From Linum tenue (Eukaryota; Streptophyta; Magnoliopsida; Malpighiales; Linaceae), in NCBI GenBank assembly GCA_946122785.1, contig CAMGYJ010000010.1, positions 12,747,467 through 12,811,466 of the forward strand: 64,000 nt of DNA, given 5' to 3'. Positions 22,331 to 32,158 of this stretch are shown one piece after another. The notes beneath the pieces were generated by a model. It had not been told where the DNA came from. It saw only the letters and a program-made list of their open reading frames with translations, and did not search any database. A program made the translations under genes and the position numbers. Every line of letters begins with the position of its first letter. Positions within the stretch are counted from its first letter, which is position 1.

Positions 22331-25117
22331 TCAGGGAAGTGCAGGGACAGGTCCCTCCAAGAGCGGATCCACATCGCTCTTGAGGTACAGCTTCAGGTGG
22401 TGACCGTGCACCCGACGGTTGCAACCACCAGCAGAAGTCAGCTCGACCTGGCCATCCGGCAAGATGCAGGCGAGGGAGTACTCGGATGGCCAGGGTGGTC
22501 GTGGTGCGGGGGGTGGGACCAGCTCATAGTGGTCTCCACTCTTCTTCCGTGCAGGCTTAGCCACCTGCGGCTTCGGCCGCCACTCCTCCTTGAGATTTTT
22601 GTTCGAAGGCGAGGCTGGAGGGAGTGGCGGCGGAGGAATGATAGGCGGGTCCTGCAAAATGAGAGGTGCAGAAGGGTACACGACAGGCTCGTGTACCTGA
22701 TCAGAAATAGCATGCACAGGCGATACAGAAATCATAGCACAATGATCAAAGTCAGTCACAGGAAAAATAGCCTGTTCATTTCCAGCACGCAAGATCAGTT
22801 TACCATCATGCACATCAATCAGTGCCTTGGCGGTGGCAAGAAACGGTCTACCTAGAATCAAAGGCACATCCACATCATCATTTATATCCAGAATCACAAA
22901 ATCAACAGGATATGTGAATGCACCCACATTAACAAGCAAATCTTCTATGATACCCCTAGGATGCACCACGGAACGATCAGCTAGCTGAATGCTCATCCTA
23001 GTAGGGCTAAGTTCACCTAGGTCTAGCTTTTTGAACAATTTATATGGCATGACATTGATGCTAGCTCCTAGGTCCGCCAAGGACTTTCCTATATGCATTC
23101 TGCCAATAGTAAGAGGGATAGTAAAACTCCCTGGATCCTTGCGCTTTTCGGGCAGCTTGTTCTGCAGGATGGCAGAACATTCCTCGCTCAGCAGCACTGT
23201 CGAGAGATCTCCTAGTTTCTTCTTGTTGGTGCAGAGATCTTTCATGAACTTCGCGTACTTGGGCATCTTCGACAGTGCCTCCACAAATGGTACGCTGATG
23301 TTGAGCTGCTTCAGCATTGCCATGAACTTGGCAAACTCAGTCTCCAGCTTATCTTTATGGAGGCGAGTGGGGAAGGGAAGCTGGGGTAAGTGCTCCTTCA
23401 CCACTGGTTGTGGCTTGGGAGCAGGGGCTTCCTTCTCCACCCGCACTTCTGCATCACCGGCTGGAAGTGCTGAAGCAGGTAGTGGTTCCTCCTGCCTGGT
23501 CGGGGCAGGATCAGCTGATGTAGGCCTGCCGCTCCTGGTGAAAATGGCATGGGCAGTCTCGTGAGGGCCGCGAGGATTGGGGACAGTGGTGGCAGGCAGA
23601 GTCCCCGGCGCCCTGGTAGTATTCTGGCGAGCTAAGTCCCCTATCTGATGCTGGAGATCCTGCAGAATGGCACCCTGGTTCCTCTGGCCTGCCTCCAGTG
23701 AAGTTATGGCCTGATCCATCCTCGTGAAATTTGCCTGGCTGGTGGTCATGAATGCTGCCAAAATGTTCTCAAGCTTGGTCATCTGATTATCGGGAGCTGG
23801 TGCTGCTGCTGGCTCGGCATACTGACGCTGAGGCTGCTGGAATGGTTGCCCCTGTCTAGCCTGGAAAGGCTGCCTCTGCTGAAAACCACCTGCTGGTGCT
23901 GGGAAACCAGGTGGTTTATTGGTGTTGTTGCTCCAGGCGAAGTTGGGATGCTGGCGCCATCCCTCATTGTATGTGTTACTGTATGGATCGAGGCGCCGAG
24001 CATTGGCGATGAAGGCCAACTGTTCTTGGGGAGTAGAGGACTCCCGCATAGCCTGGCAGTCCTCCACCAGATGGTTTGGACTCTCACACCACTGGCACTG
24101 AGCTACTGGAGGCGCAGCTACACCTCGGCCCGGAAGGAGACTGTTAGGCTGCTTCAGTGTCTGCACCAACTCAGCCACCTGCTGCTCTAACCCGGATCTG
24201 GCCTCTATAGCATGCACACCACGGTCCCGGGAGTGCCTGCCTCTGCTGCTCTGCCCCCAGGAATGATCGCGGGCAGCCAAAGTACTGATCATCTGGTTCA
24301 GCTCGGGTGGAGTCTTAGTAAGGATATCCCCTCCTGGGCATAGAGACTCGATCACCCTCTGGCTGTCTGGGGTGATGGCACTGTAGAAGTTCCCCACTGT
24401 GAAAGCATCGCTGAAGCCATGATGGGGACACTGCCAGAAGTATCCCATGTACCGCTCCCATGCATCACGAAGGGACTCATCTGGCTCTTGGCGGAAGTGA
24501 GTGATCTCCCGCTGAATCTCAGTAGTCTTCGATGCCGGATAATATCTGTGCACGAACTTATCCGCCAGATCGTCCCAAGAAGTGATGGACAGTGGGGGCT
24601 GGGTCTCCAACCACCTCTTAGCATTCCCCGCCAGAGAATGGGGGAAGAGGTGAAGGCGGATTGCCTCATCCGGAACACCATTCAGCTTGAACCCGTTTGT
24701 CAGCTGCAGAAAACGGGAAAGGTGTGCCCGGGCTTCCTCATCCTTCAAGCCATGGAACTGGATAGAGGATGTGATGAGCTGAATCCAGCCTGGCTTGATC
24801 TCGAAGTTATTTGCTGGGACGGGTGGATAGAGGATGACCGGGTGGATGTCAGCAATCCGTGGAGTGTAGTAGTACTCCAAGGTGGGACCCGGCGGTGGTG
24901 GTGGATGCTGATTCACCGGGGGAGCCTGTCGAGCATTCCCCGGTTGTGGGATGTCTTCGCCCTCCATCTCGAACTCTTCCTCAGAATCGCTGGTCAAGTG
25001 GCCGTCTATGCGCTCTCCCGTAACCAGTCTAGCTCGCTGCTGTCTCCTAAGTTGGCGGCAAGTGCGTTCAAGCTCTGGATCCAACGGCAGTAAACCTCCT
25101 GACTGGCTACGGGTCAT
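22331..25117 (-). CDS. TR-GAG gag-protease polyprotein, 928 residues
   Basis: A single open frame from a true ATG at 25117. Residues about 1-95 are acidic and Pro-rich. The retrotransposon gag capsid core lies at about 105-280 (AGNAKRWLETQPP, WDDLADKFVHRYYP). A CCHC knuckle is at 341-354 (CQWCESPNHLVEDC). A Gln/Pro-rich linker and a coiled-coil-like segment occupy about 400-500. The retropepsin-like protease lies at about 660-790, with active site ADLGAS (682-686) and LILGRPFL (753-760). The last 60 residues resemble an integrase tail: a linker, LPDGQVEL, then HGHHLKLYL (904-912). So gag-protease appears joined in frame to the end of pol, with everything between deleted. It should assemble particles and cleave itself; reverse transcription would need a helper. 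Confidence 0.92.
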   Translation of the reverse strand: MTRSQSGGLLPLDPELERTCRQLRRQQRARLVTGERIDGHLTSDSEEEFEMEGEDIPQPGNARQAPPVNQHPPPPPGPTLEYYYTPRIADIHPVILYPPVPANNFEIKPGWIQLITSSIQFHGLKDEEARAHLSRFLQLTNGFKLNGVPDEAIRLHLFPHSLAGNAKRWLETQPPLSITSWDDLADKFVHRYYPASKTTEIQREITHFRQEPDESLRDAWERYMGYFWQCPHHGFSDAFTVGNFYSAITPDSQRVIESLCPGGDILTKTPPELNQMISTLAARDHSWGQSSRGRHSRDRGVHAIEARSGLEQQVAELVQTLKQPNSLLPGRGVAAPPVAQCQWCESPNHLVEDCQAMRESSTPQEQLAFIANARRLDPYSNTYNEGWRQHPNFAWSNNTNKPPGFPAPAGGFQQRQPFQARQGQPFQQPQRQYAEPAAAPAPDNQMTKLENILAAFMTTSQANFTRMDQAITSLEAGQRNQGAILQDLQHQIGDLARQNTTRAPGTLPATTVPNPRGPHETAHAIFTRSGRPTSADPAPTRQEEPLPASALPAGDAEVRVEKEAPAPKPQPVVKEHLPQLPFPTRLHKDKLETEFAKFMAMLKQLNISVPFVEALSKMPKYAKFMKDLCTNKKKLGDLSTVLLSEECSAILQNKLPEKRKDPGSFTIPLTIGRMHIGKSLADLGASINVMPYKLFKKLDLGELSPTRMSIQLADRSVVHPRGIIEDLLVNVGAFTYPVDFVILDINDDVDVPLILGRPFLATAKALIDVHDGKLILRAGNEQAIFPVTDFDHCAMISVSPVHAISDQVHEPVVYPSAPLILQDPPIIPPPPLPPASPSNKNLKEEWRPKPQVAKPARKKSGDHYELVPPPAPRPPWPSEYSLACILPDGQVELTSAGGCNRRVHGHHLKLYLKSDVDPLLEGPVPALP

Positions 25118-25234
25118 GCACTACCTGCACACACTCAAGCAAGCAAACCCGTGAAGGCACAAGTGGGACAAAGCAAACAAAACGAAAAGAAAAGCTAGAG
25201 TAACAGAAATCACTTTTCTTCAACAACCTAGCCG

Positions 25235-25252
25235 TCCCCGGCAACGGCGCCA
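25235..25252 (-). other. TR-GAG primer-binding site (tRNA-Asp)
   Basis: On the minus strand the site reads TGGCGCCGTTGCCGGGGA, an 18-nt match to the complement of the 3' end of plant tRNA-Asp(GUC). It lies 6 nt from the LTR edge. Confidence 0.9.
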
Positions 25253-25258
25253 AAAACT

Positions 25259-26629
25259 TGACTCGACTCTACTGTCACCCTAGGAATTGGCCAAGTGAAA
25301 CCACTTCCTAAAGCGTAGTATAGCGGGTTAGGTTTATATGTCAACCCGGGTCCTAGATTTGCTGACTACTCAATGAGTTCTTGTTATCTAGCAATAAAAC
25401 TGGAGTGCAAGTCTAAACTACCAAACAAACAAAGCAAGTAAACTGGTTGTATTCAGGTTAAAGAGGTCACCCGGATATGGTTCCCCCTAGTCTGCAGTTA
25501 AGCCGGATTGTAATTACCAAGTTCAGTTTCTATGAAGATTATACTGTGGAAGGTTCTTAAACAGCCTGAAGTCTCGACTAAAGGTCTTCAGACCCTCTCA
25601 ACCTGACTCTCTAGCGGGCGACTAACCTCCACCGGAGTCGACAGATTGAGGCCCTAAGAACAAAACCTCCACTACCGGAGTAAATCCGGTACAGAATAGT
25701 GAGTTGGCTCCTCGACTAAAGTCACCAACTCCCTATCTTCAATCAAGGATACTCTATTAACCTAGGCAGATATTCTCATTCTAGGTTAAAGCAGAAACAA
25801 CAGGAATTTGATCAGGATTCAAGTCATTCAATCACAAAACCTCAATCGAGGCCTAACATACAAATCTAGGGTTCTCCATACCCAGATGAATGGGAGAACT
25901 ACTCCATGGAGAAGAAAGCAAAAGCAGAATCAGATGCGGAAATCATACTGTGAAGATGGATTTCTGCTCCTGGACGTTGAATCGGCACTTCTCCAAGCTC
26001 AAACCAAGCTCCAATGGTGTTGAAGATCGATCTAGGGCACTTGGAGACTCTTGTTCGTCGCTTTCTCTCTCTAGGAATCGTTCTATCTCTCCAAAACTCG
26101 AATCCCCCTCTGTTTGCTCGAATTAGGCTTTAAAATCAGTTTTCCCCGAGTTGCACGGCCAGGGTGCACGGCCGTGCACATCACCATTCTGGCCGTGCAC
26201 CCTAAAACGCGCCGTTTCATTTATTCGCCTTCATCCATCTTGCACGGCCAGGCGCACGGCCGTGCAAGTCTGGCTTGTGCCCGTGCAAGCTCTCGCACCA
26301 ACCCGCACGGCCAAGTTTGTATGTTGCACGGCCGTGCGGTTCTTTGCTTTGCCCGTGCAAGCTCTCGGCATGAGGCGCACGGCCATATGGTGCAAGTGCA
26401 CGGCCGTGCGTCTCCATGGCCTGGCCGTGCGGCTCCCCAACAAGCTCGCCCTTCGTCCGTTTGTCGTCCAATCGACCCCAGACTCGCTCCTAAGCCTTCA
26501 TCCACGTACTAGGACCTGAAATAACACAACCAAGCACAACCTAGCGTGAAAGCGGCCTAAAACACGAGAATCAACACCTCAAACGGTGTAAGTATGAGGG
26601 TAAAAACATGTGTAAATGACGGTCTATCA
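25259..26629 (-). repeat. TR-GAG 5' LTR (1371 bp)
   Basis: Second copy of the LTR described at 19064-20477, carrying the 43-bp deletion after CCTCAATCGA near 25848. It includes the palindrome array at 26152-26442. Confidence 0.95.
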
Positions 26630-26634
26630 GGTGT

Positions 26635-27760
26635 CGACACACGCAGCCCAGTCGGAGTCACTGAATGCTTTCAATTGAAGCGAAGAAGCCGAGGAGAAGA
26701 GAAGGCCAGTCGATGGAGCATGTTGGAGGTAACGAAGTATCCTTGTCACAGGCTTGTAATGTGCATTTGTGGGGTTATACATGAATTGGCGAACCTGTTG
26801 GGTGGCAAAGCTGATGTCTGGCCTTGTTGTTGTTAAGTAGATGAGTTTGCCAACCAAGTATCTGTAGTGCTCAGGGTTGGGATAGGAATCTGCATCGTGG
26901 ATGGATAGATGGGATTTGTAGTCCATGGGAGTGCTGACTGGCTTGGTGTTGAGCAAGTCTGCCTCTTCTATGATTTCCAGAGTGTACTTCCTCTGTGAAA
27001 TATGTATACCAGAAGTAGTTCTAGCAACCTCGATGCCAAGAAAGAACTTGAGTTCACCCATGTCTTTGATGCTGAATTCGTGGTGTAGAAAAGCTTTGAG
27101 GTTGGTGATCTCATTGAGATCAGTGCCACCAACAATTAGGTCATCAACGTAGACGAGAACACATGTGTAGGATGTTGAAGTAGCTTTGTAGAAGAGTGAA
27201 TGGTCTACCTTGCTGGAGACATAACCCTTTGTGTGAAGATTTTCTGCCAATTTAGCAAACCACTGACGAGATGCTTGCTTGAGACCATAGAGTGATTTTC
27301 GGAGTTTGCAAACTGGATTCTTGAAACCAGGAGGGGCAGTGTATCCATCTGGTAGTTTCACGTAGACATCTTCGTCTAAATCCCCATGTAAGAATGCGTT
27401 GTTGATGTCTAGTTGGTGGATGTGCCAATTTTGAGAGGCTGCAATGGCTAGAAAAAGTCGAATGGTTGTCATCTTGACGACAGGTGCAAATGTGTCCTGG
27501 TAGTCAACCCCTTCTTGTTGGCTGTATCCTTTAGCAACTAGGCGTGCCTTGTGCCTTTCAATGATACCTGTAGGGAGGAACTTCAACCTGTATATCCATT
27601 TGTTGCCCACCAGTCTTACTCCCTCAGGTTTCTCAACTATGTCCCATGTATGTTTTTTAGCAAGGGCTTCCTTTTCAACATCCATGGCTGCTGACCAGTA
27701 GGGAGAAAGGATTTCCTCTTTATAAGTTGATGGTTCCTTGTGACAGGAAATGCTCAACAC
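26635..27760 (-). pseudogene. copia 2 reverse transcriptase (open, interrupted at its 3' side)
   Basis: One continuous frame covers the copia [65 protein letters not shown], the intact catalytic YVDD at 27140-27151, and FSIKDMGELKFFLGIEVART. It runs into RNase H (FSDSDWAACVDT) and stops at the TR-GAG insertion; the rest of RNase H is at 18640-19058. The RT itself shows no lesion, so before the insertion this was probably functional. Confidence 0.92.
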
Positions 27761-27796
27761 AAAGTGTTAGCAAGTTACCATATTTGATGACAGAAC

Positions 27797-29512
27797 TCAG
27801 AGAATGAGAGATACCTGGAGAATGCTGTTGGGGAGAATGACTGGTGTTGCTTCTTTGCTGTAGAAGATTACAATGGTAGGCTTGGAGTTTAGAGTGTGGT
27901 TTGATGACTCGGGTTGATTTGCGAGATGGAGGAAGGTTAGATGGTGGAGGTGGTGGTGTGAGGGAGTAGTAGGAGAAGTGGAATCTGAGTCTGAGTCGAG
28001 AGAGGGAATGTGTGATGGGGAAGTGGAAGAGGAAGGTTGATAGGCTGGACTGGGGTCATCAAAGAATGTAGGTTCTGAGGGGTTATGGATAAGGGTGTTT
28101 GGGGAATCATGTGCAGTATTAGGGGTAGTGTGAAAGGGAAAATGATCCTCATGAAACTGAACATCACGAGATGTGAAGATTTCATGAGTGGTCAGATCAT
28201 AAATTTGATAACCTTTGATACCAGGAGTGAATCCTAGGAAGACACCTTTTCTAGCTCTAGGGTCGAATTTTGATCTATGGTTGCTTAGTGTGCTAGCAAA
28301 ACATAAGCAACCAAAAACCTTGAGTTCATTGAGATCTGGAGGTTTCTTATGGAGTTTTTCATATGGGGTTACATTGTCAAGAACAACAGTAGGCACTCTG
28401 TTGATAAGGTAGACAGAGTGTTTGACACAATCCCCCCAGAAAGAATGAGGTAGATTAGCCTGAAATTTAAGAGCTCTAGCAACAGCTAAAATGTGTTGAT
28501 GTTTTTGTTCCACTTTGCTGTTTTGCTGTGGTGTTTCAACACATGATTGTTCATGAAAGATTCCAGTTTGCTTGTAGAAATCACTCATTTGAAATTCACT
28601 ACCTTGATCACTTCTGATTGTTCTAACTGGTTCCTCAAACTGCATTTCAATGTAAGTGCAGAAGCTTTGCAATTTTGGTCGAGGTTCTGACTTAGCAGTG
28701 AGGAGAATGATCCATGTCATTCTAGTATGGTCATCAATAATGGTTAGAAAGTATTTGAAACCATCATGACTAGGAATAGGATTGGGACCCCAAATATCAA
28801 CATGTATTAACTGAAATGGTCTAGTAGATACAGTTGAACTGGTGGGAAATGGAAGTCTTTTCTGCCGAGCAAAATGACAGACATCACATGGCAAAGACTT
28901 GTATGTTTCTATGGATGTACATAGTTGTTTCAAAAGAGGGACTTTGGAATGGGAAACATGTCCTAGTCTATAATGCCAAAGGTCAAAAGCTTGAGTGCTA
29001 GCAGCTCTGATGTGTTTAGGGCTACTGTCTAGATTGGGGTTGTCAAGTAGGTAGAGGCCATGAAAGAGGTTAGCAGAACCAGCCATCCTCCTCAGCTGCA
29101 TGTCCTGAATCAAACATACATCAGAGAAGAATGTCAAACAAAGAGACTTGTTCTTAGTCAGTTTACTGACTGACACAAGATTGAAACTGAATTCCGGGAC
29201 AGACAGGACCTCCTCTAGTGTTAAGCTGTCAAAGAAACTAACAGTGCCAATATGAGTTGCTTGGACTTGTTGGCCAGTAGGAGGGGTGATATAGACATGA
29301 TGAATCTGTCTATAGTTGATTAGATGAGTAAGGGAACAAACTATATGGTCCGAAGTCCCTATGTCTAATATCCAAGCTTCATTGTAAGGAATGCCAACTG
29401 GAGTATTGAGGGGAAATTTACCTTGAGGTTGAGTCGTGCTAGTAAGGAAAGCAGAACCTGAGAAAGCTGATCCAGTAGAGGATTGAGGCTTATTGTGCAT
29501 CGGTTTCATCAA
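27797..29512 (-). pseudogene. copia 2 protease-integrase
   Basis: A 571-codon frame. The protease motif normally WILDSGA reads WILDIGTSDH (29358-29366 for D-I-G), so the residue after the catalytic Asp is replaced. The integrase N-terminal zinc region has HYRLGHVS and CDVCHFARQKR. The core has HVDIWGP, FLTIIDDHTRMTW, RSDQGSEF and VETPQQNSKVEQKHQH, with the usual NG replaced by NS. The C-terminal GKEVFGF-like segment is FGCLCFASTL and KGVFLGF. The frame ends before joining RT, with a short frame change at about 27760-27800. Confidence 0.9.
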
Positions 29513-29545
29513 CTTCTCATAATCAGCTTTGGTTAGCTTGAACTC

Positions 29546-30433
29546 CTATTGAGTGTCATTGGTCTCAGTTGTAGAAGCAGAGTTGGCATAAGGCTTGGAT
29601 CTTGGATTACCCCTTCCAGTTCCAGCCACATTGGGTGGATAACCATGTTTGGAAAAACATTTATCCTCAGTGTGGCCAAGCTTTTTGAAGTGAGTGCACT
29701 CAAGAGATCTGCCTGATGGGTGATGGCATTTAGGGTTCGTGCCTGGAGGCCATCCATGCCACACGTCTTCTGTGTGTCCTTGAGCCTTGCATTGTGTACA
29801 GAATGGTCTGCCTTTCTTGTTGGCAGGGATTTGAGAGGATGATGCTAAGGCCATAGGATCAGGGGACATAGATTTGCCTTGGGAGGTGCCATAGAGTTGT
29901 CTTTCGTGTTGGAGAACTCGTTGAAAAACTCTGTCAATAGATGGTAAAGCATCTCCAAAGAGCACTTGGAATCTTACAGTGCTATAATTGTCATTGAGTC
30001 CCCTTAAAAATTGTATAACATAGTTAGTGTCTCGATATAGATGAACTTGTTGCATAGCTCGACACTGATTGTGACTGGTTGGAGTGCAGGTACAAGGATC
30101 TAAGGGTTGGTAGTTGTCGAGCTCATCCCTTAGTGCGATGATATCACCATAGTAGTCAGTCACAGAAAGATTACCTTGTTTCATAACAGCTTGTGCCTCG
30201 ATGAGTTCAGCAACCCGAATCATGTCCCCTTGTCCATATCGAGCTCGAAGACTTGTCCAGGCCTCTGATGCTTTTCGAATGGACATGATGGTCTTCCTGA
30301 TGTTTGGATCAACTGCCTGTTGTATCCAGGAGAGCACCATGATATTGTTTCTCGCCCAATCCCAGGCTGTTGGATGATCAGCTGCTGGCTCAGCAAGAGT
30401 GCCATCAATGAAGCCAAGTTTGTTCTTGGCCCC
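29546..30433 (-). pseudogene. copia 2 gag, C-terminal part
   Basis: Copia gag sequence NKLGFIDGTLAEP, WDWARNNIMVLSWI, KASEAWTSLRARYGQ, and NYVIQFLRGLNDNYSTVR. Two knuckle-like segments at the end are both damaged: CTQC with H but W in place of the last Cys, and CTHF in place of CxxC. The N-terminal gag piece is at 30875-31041, separated by a MITE. Confidence 0.88.
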
Positions 30434-30874
30434 GCGAGTATTACCCGACCTGACCCGCGATGGGGCTGGTATTACCCGACCCGCAGTAGCGTGGGGCAGG
30501 ACATGGGTATCTACTTCCGACCCGCCCTGCCTCGCCCCGCCCCATTCTAAACTCATTTTATCTCAATTTCTTACAATATCTATACATATTTCTCCTATTT
30601 TGACTTTTCTTCAACTAGTTAGAGTCGATCTTTCAACTTGTTAGGCTCAATTATCCATTCTATTATCAATATTTTTCATTCTTAAAGTGTTTTTCCCTAC
30701 GTTTTATTGTAAAAAGTAAAATTTACTTGTATTTTTTTCGAAACAACATGTAAGAGTGGGTCGACCCGCCCCGCCCCGTACCCGCGCGGGTTTTACCTGC
30801 CCCGACCCGTAGTAGCATGGGGCGGGGCATGGGAATTGAGGTACCCGGCCCGGCCCGCCCCATTGCCATCACTA
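30434..30874. mobile_element. GC-rich hAT-like MITE inside copia 2 gag
   Basis: Splits gag between NYNDWSKA (N-terminal piece) and AKNKLGFIDG. The right end is a typical hAT-type terminus (complement of TAGTGATGGCAATGGGGCGG, ending 30874). Both ends hold GGGTCGG/CCCGACCC-type subterminal words. The left terminus is lost, together with a few gag codons, so no target duplication is readable. Confidence 0.7.
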
Positions 30875-31041
30875 GCCTTGCTCCAATCATTATAGTTGAT
30901 GGTGGTGAGTTTTTCTGCAACAAGAACGAGCCCTGGTTGTTCATATCCATGAAGGTAGAATGGATCAACCATGGGGTCAAGATTTGTTGCAGGTGGGGGT
31001 GGTACAGTTGCTGCTGCAGCATCAGCTTGTGCTGCAGCCAT
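30875..31041 (-). pseudogene. copia 2 gag, N-terminal part
   Basis: Begins MAAAQADAAAATVPPPPAT and includes DPFYLHGYEQPGLVLVAEKL and NYNDWSKA, the usual start of a copia gag. The frame then enters the MITE. Confidence 0.85.
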
Positions 31042-31076
31042 GGATGCTGGTGGCGGCTAGGGTTTCCAATTATTAG

Positions 31077-31088
31077 GCTCTGATACCA
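31077..31088 (-). other. copia 2 primer-binding site (initiator tRNA-Met)
   Basis: Minus strand TGGTATCAGAGC, two nucleotides from the right LTR. Confidence 0.92.
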
Positions 31089-31090
31089 TC

Positions 31091-31414
31091 ACAATGATTT
31101 TTGTTGTGGGAAAGTGAAAACCCTTGTGTGATTTCATTGGTTTTGGCAGCATATATAGCTGGTTCAAAGTAGTATTACAAGACAAGCTTACTTCTGATGC
31201 AAGTACGAACCAAAACAGGAAAAATAGTAAAAATGTAACATTGGGATTAAAAGTGAAGTTTGGGAACTTGATGTAGTACGCTGCCGTTCCAATTGAACGT
31301 TGTAGTTCCAGTCGAGTCTTCGGGCAGTGCCAGAAACGACGTCACTCCATTTCCTTCTTCCTTGTGTTTGATCTGCGAGGGGGAAATTCAAATTTGTTGA
31401 ATTATCCCCTGATA
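31091..31414 (-). repeat. copia 2, 5' LTR
   Basis: 324-bp partner of 18311-18634, ending CCCCTGATA at both copies. Confidence 0.92.
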
Positions 31415-31964
31415 TACGCTACACTTCAATGTCACGAGGGCGAGATGCCAACTCGGCGATCTGAGTCGGGAATCGCTGGTGGAGCAGAAGATGAATGGGA
31501 ACACGACGGTGTTCCTTGTGCGCATGAACGAGGTGTGCGGGTACTACGGCGCTCTCTTAGATTTGAGTGAGCGACGGTGCAGGGGTAGGCGGAACGTGGG
31601 TGCGTGGAGGAAGGATTGGGGAGGAAGCTGGCGAACACGGTGGCCTGCTAAGGGAGAGACCGAGCCGAGCGGTGCGAGGTTTTTGGGAAATGGCGGGTCC
31701 GGATGGGGATGGCCGGGTTCAGGGCAAAGCCGATGAGTCAGAACGTGACCGAGTCGATGTGAGCGAGGCTGAACTCGGTGGTGCTACCACCACCGTTATG
31801 TCTCTCTCTAATGGGCTGCAACAACGGACGAGAGGAGAAAAATATTAGAGGAAGATGGGGATGTGTTAATTTTTTTAATTTTAATTTTAATTTTTTATGG
31901 ACAAAATTTGGAAACTTATGAAATTGTAGCTTATGTGATTTTTTTGGAATTTTTCAATATTTAT
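31415..31964 (+). pseudogene. Gene-like sequence inside the MULE, right part
   Basis: GC-rich continuation of the MULE interior after the copia insertion. One frame reads ESLVEQKMNGNTTVFLVRM, then NEVCGYYGALLDLSE, which looks like real protein sequence, then drifts into low-complexity Gly/Arg-rich sequence. I cannot name the source gene. AT-rich DNA leads into the right inverted repeat. Confidence 0.4.
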
Positions 31965-32158
31965 TGTGCTGATTGGGCGATAACGTGACGAGTTGATCGT
32001 TAATCAACGCGTTTGACTGTCCAAGACAATAGTCAAATCTCGGGTTTGGCCAATTTCGTAACTTTGATGCATAGTTGAGGCCACGAAGTTATAGATCGAA
32101 AAGATGGGTAAAGATATTTAATATGTGAAAAGATCGGGCCATACAAATATATTAACCC
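31965..32158. repeat. MULE right terminal inverted repeat
   Basis: Inverted partner of 17634-17830, followed by the 9-bp target duplication ATAAAAGTA. Confidence 0.88.

Larger units (their letters stand above)
19064..26629 (-). mobile_element. TR-GAG element (gypsy-derived, gag-protease only) inserted in copia 2
   Basis: Long terminal repeats at 19064-20477 and 25259-26629 begin TGACTCGACTCTACTG and end GGTCTATCA. The 5-bp target duplication GGTGT is exact on both sides (19059-19063 and 26630-26634). The primer-binding site matches plant tRNA-Asp. The interior holds one intact 928-codon gag-protease frame and about 1.8 kb of non-coding DNA before the 3' LTR; no RT, RNase H or integrase core is present. 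The LTR pair differs by two substitutions and one 43-bp deletion over about 1.4 kb, so insertion is recent. Structure and tRNA-Asp primer use fit the gypsy Athila/Tat side of the family (inference). Confidence 0.93.
18311..31414 (-). mobile_element. Ty1/copia LTR retrotransposon 2, itself split by a TR-GAG element
   Basis: Two 324-bp LTRs (18311-18634 and 31091-31414) flank a minus-strand gag-PR-INT-RT-RNase H order. An initiator tRNA-Met primer-binding site lies inside the right LTR, and a G-rich polypurine tract (CCCCCC on the plus strand) lies inside the left LTR. The pol frames are still long (571 and 377 codons), so this element is much younger than copia 1. The RNase H region is interrupted by the TR-GAG element and gag by a MITE. 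The flanking target duplication is unclear (TATGCTA versus TACGCTA near the ends). Confidence 0.93.
17634..32158. mobile_element. Large Mutator-like element split by nested retrotransposons
   Basis: Left and right ends are inverted copies of each other over about 195 bp (17634-17830 and 31965-32158), starting GGGTTAATATATTTGTATG on the plus strand and its complement at the other end. They are flanked by ATAGAAGTA (17625-17633) and ATAAAAGTA (32159-32167), a 9-bp target duplication with one mismatch, as expected for Mutator-like elements. Removing the copia insertion leaves about 1.4 kb of GC-rich, gene-like interior, so this was a small non-autonomous, gene-capturing MULE before it was hit. 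Confidence 0.88.

Noticed and set aside
22397..24087. Plus-strand and alternate-frame open frames of 100-220 codons across the TR-GAG gag
   Set aside because: Shadows of the 928-codon gag-protease frame, which carries all the motifs.
18300..31424. Target-site duplication for copia 2
   Set aside because: TATGCTA and TACGCTA near the two ends are not both adjacent to the LTR edges as I place them, so I did not call it.
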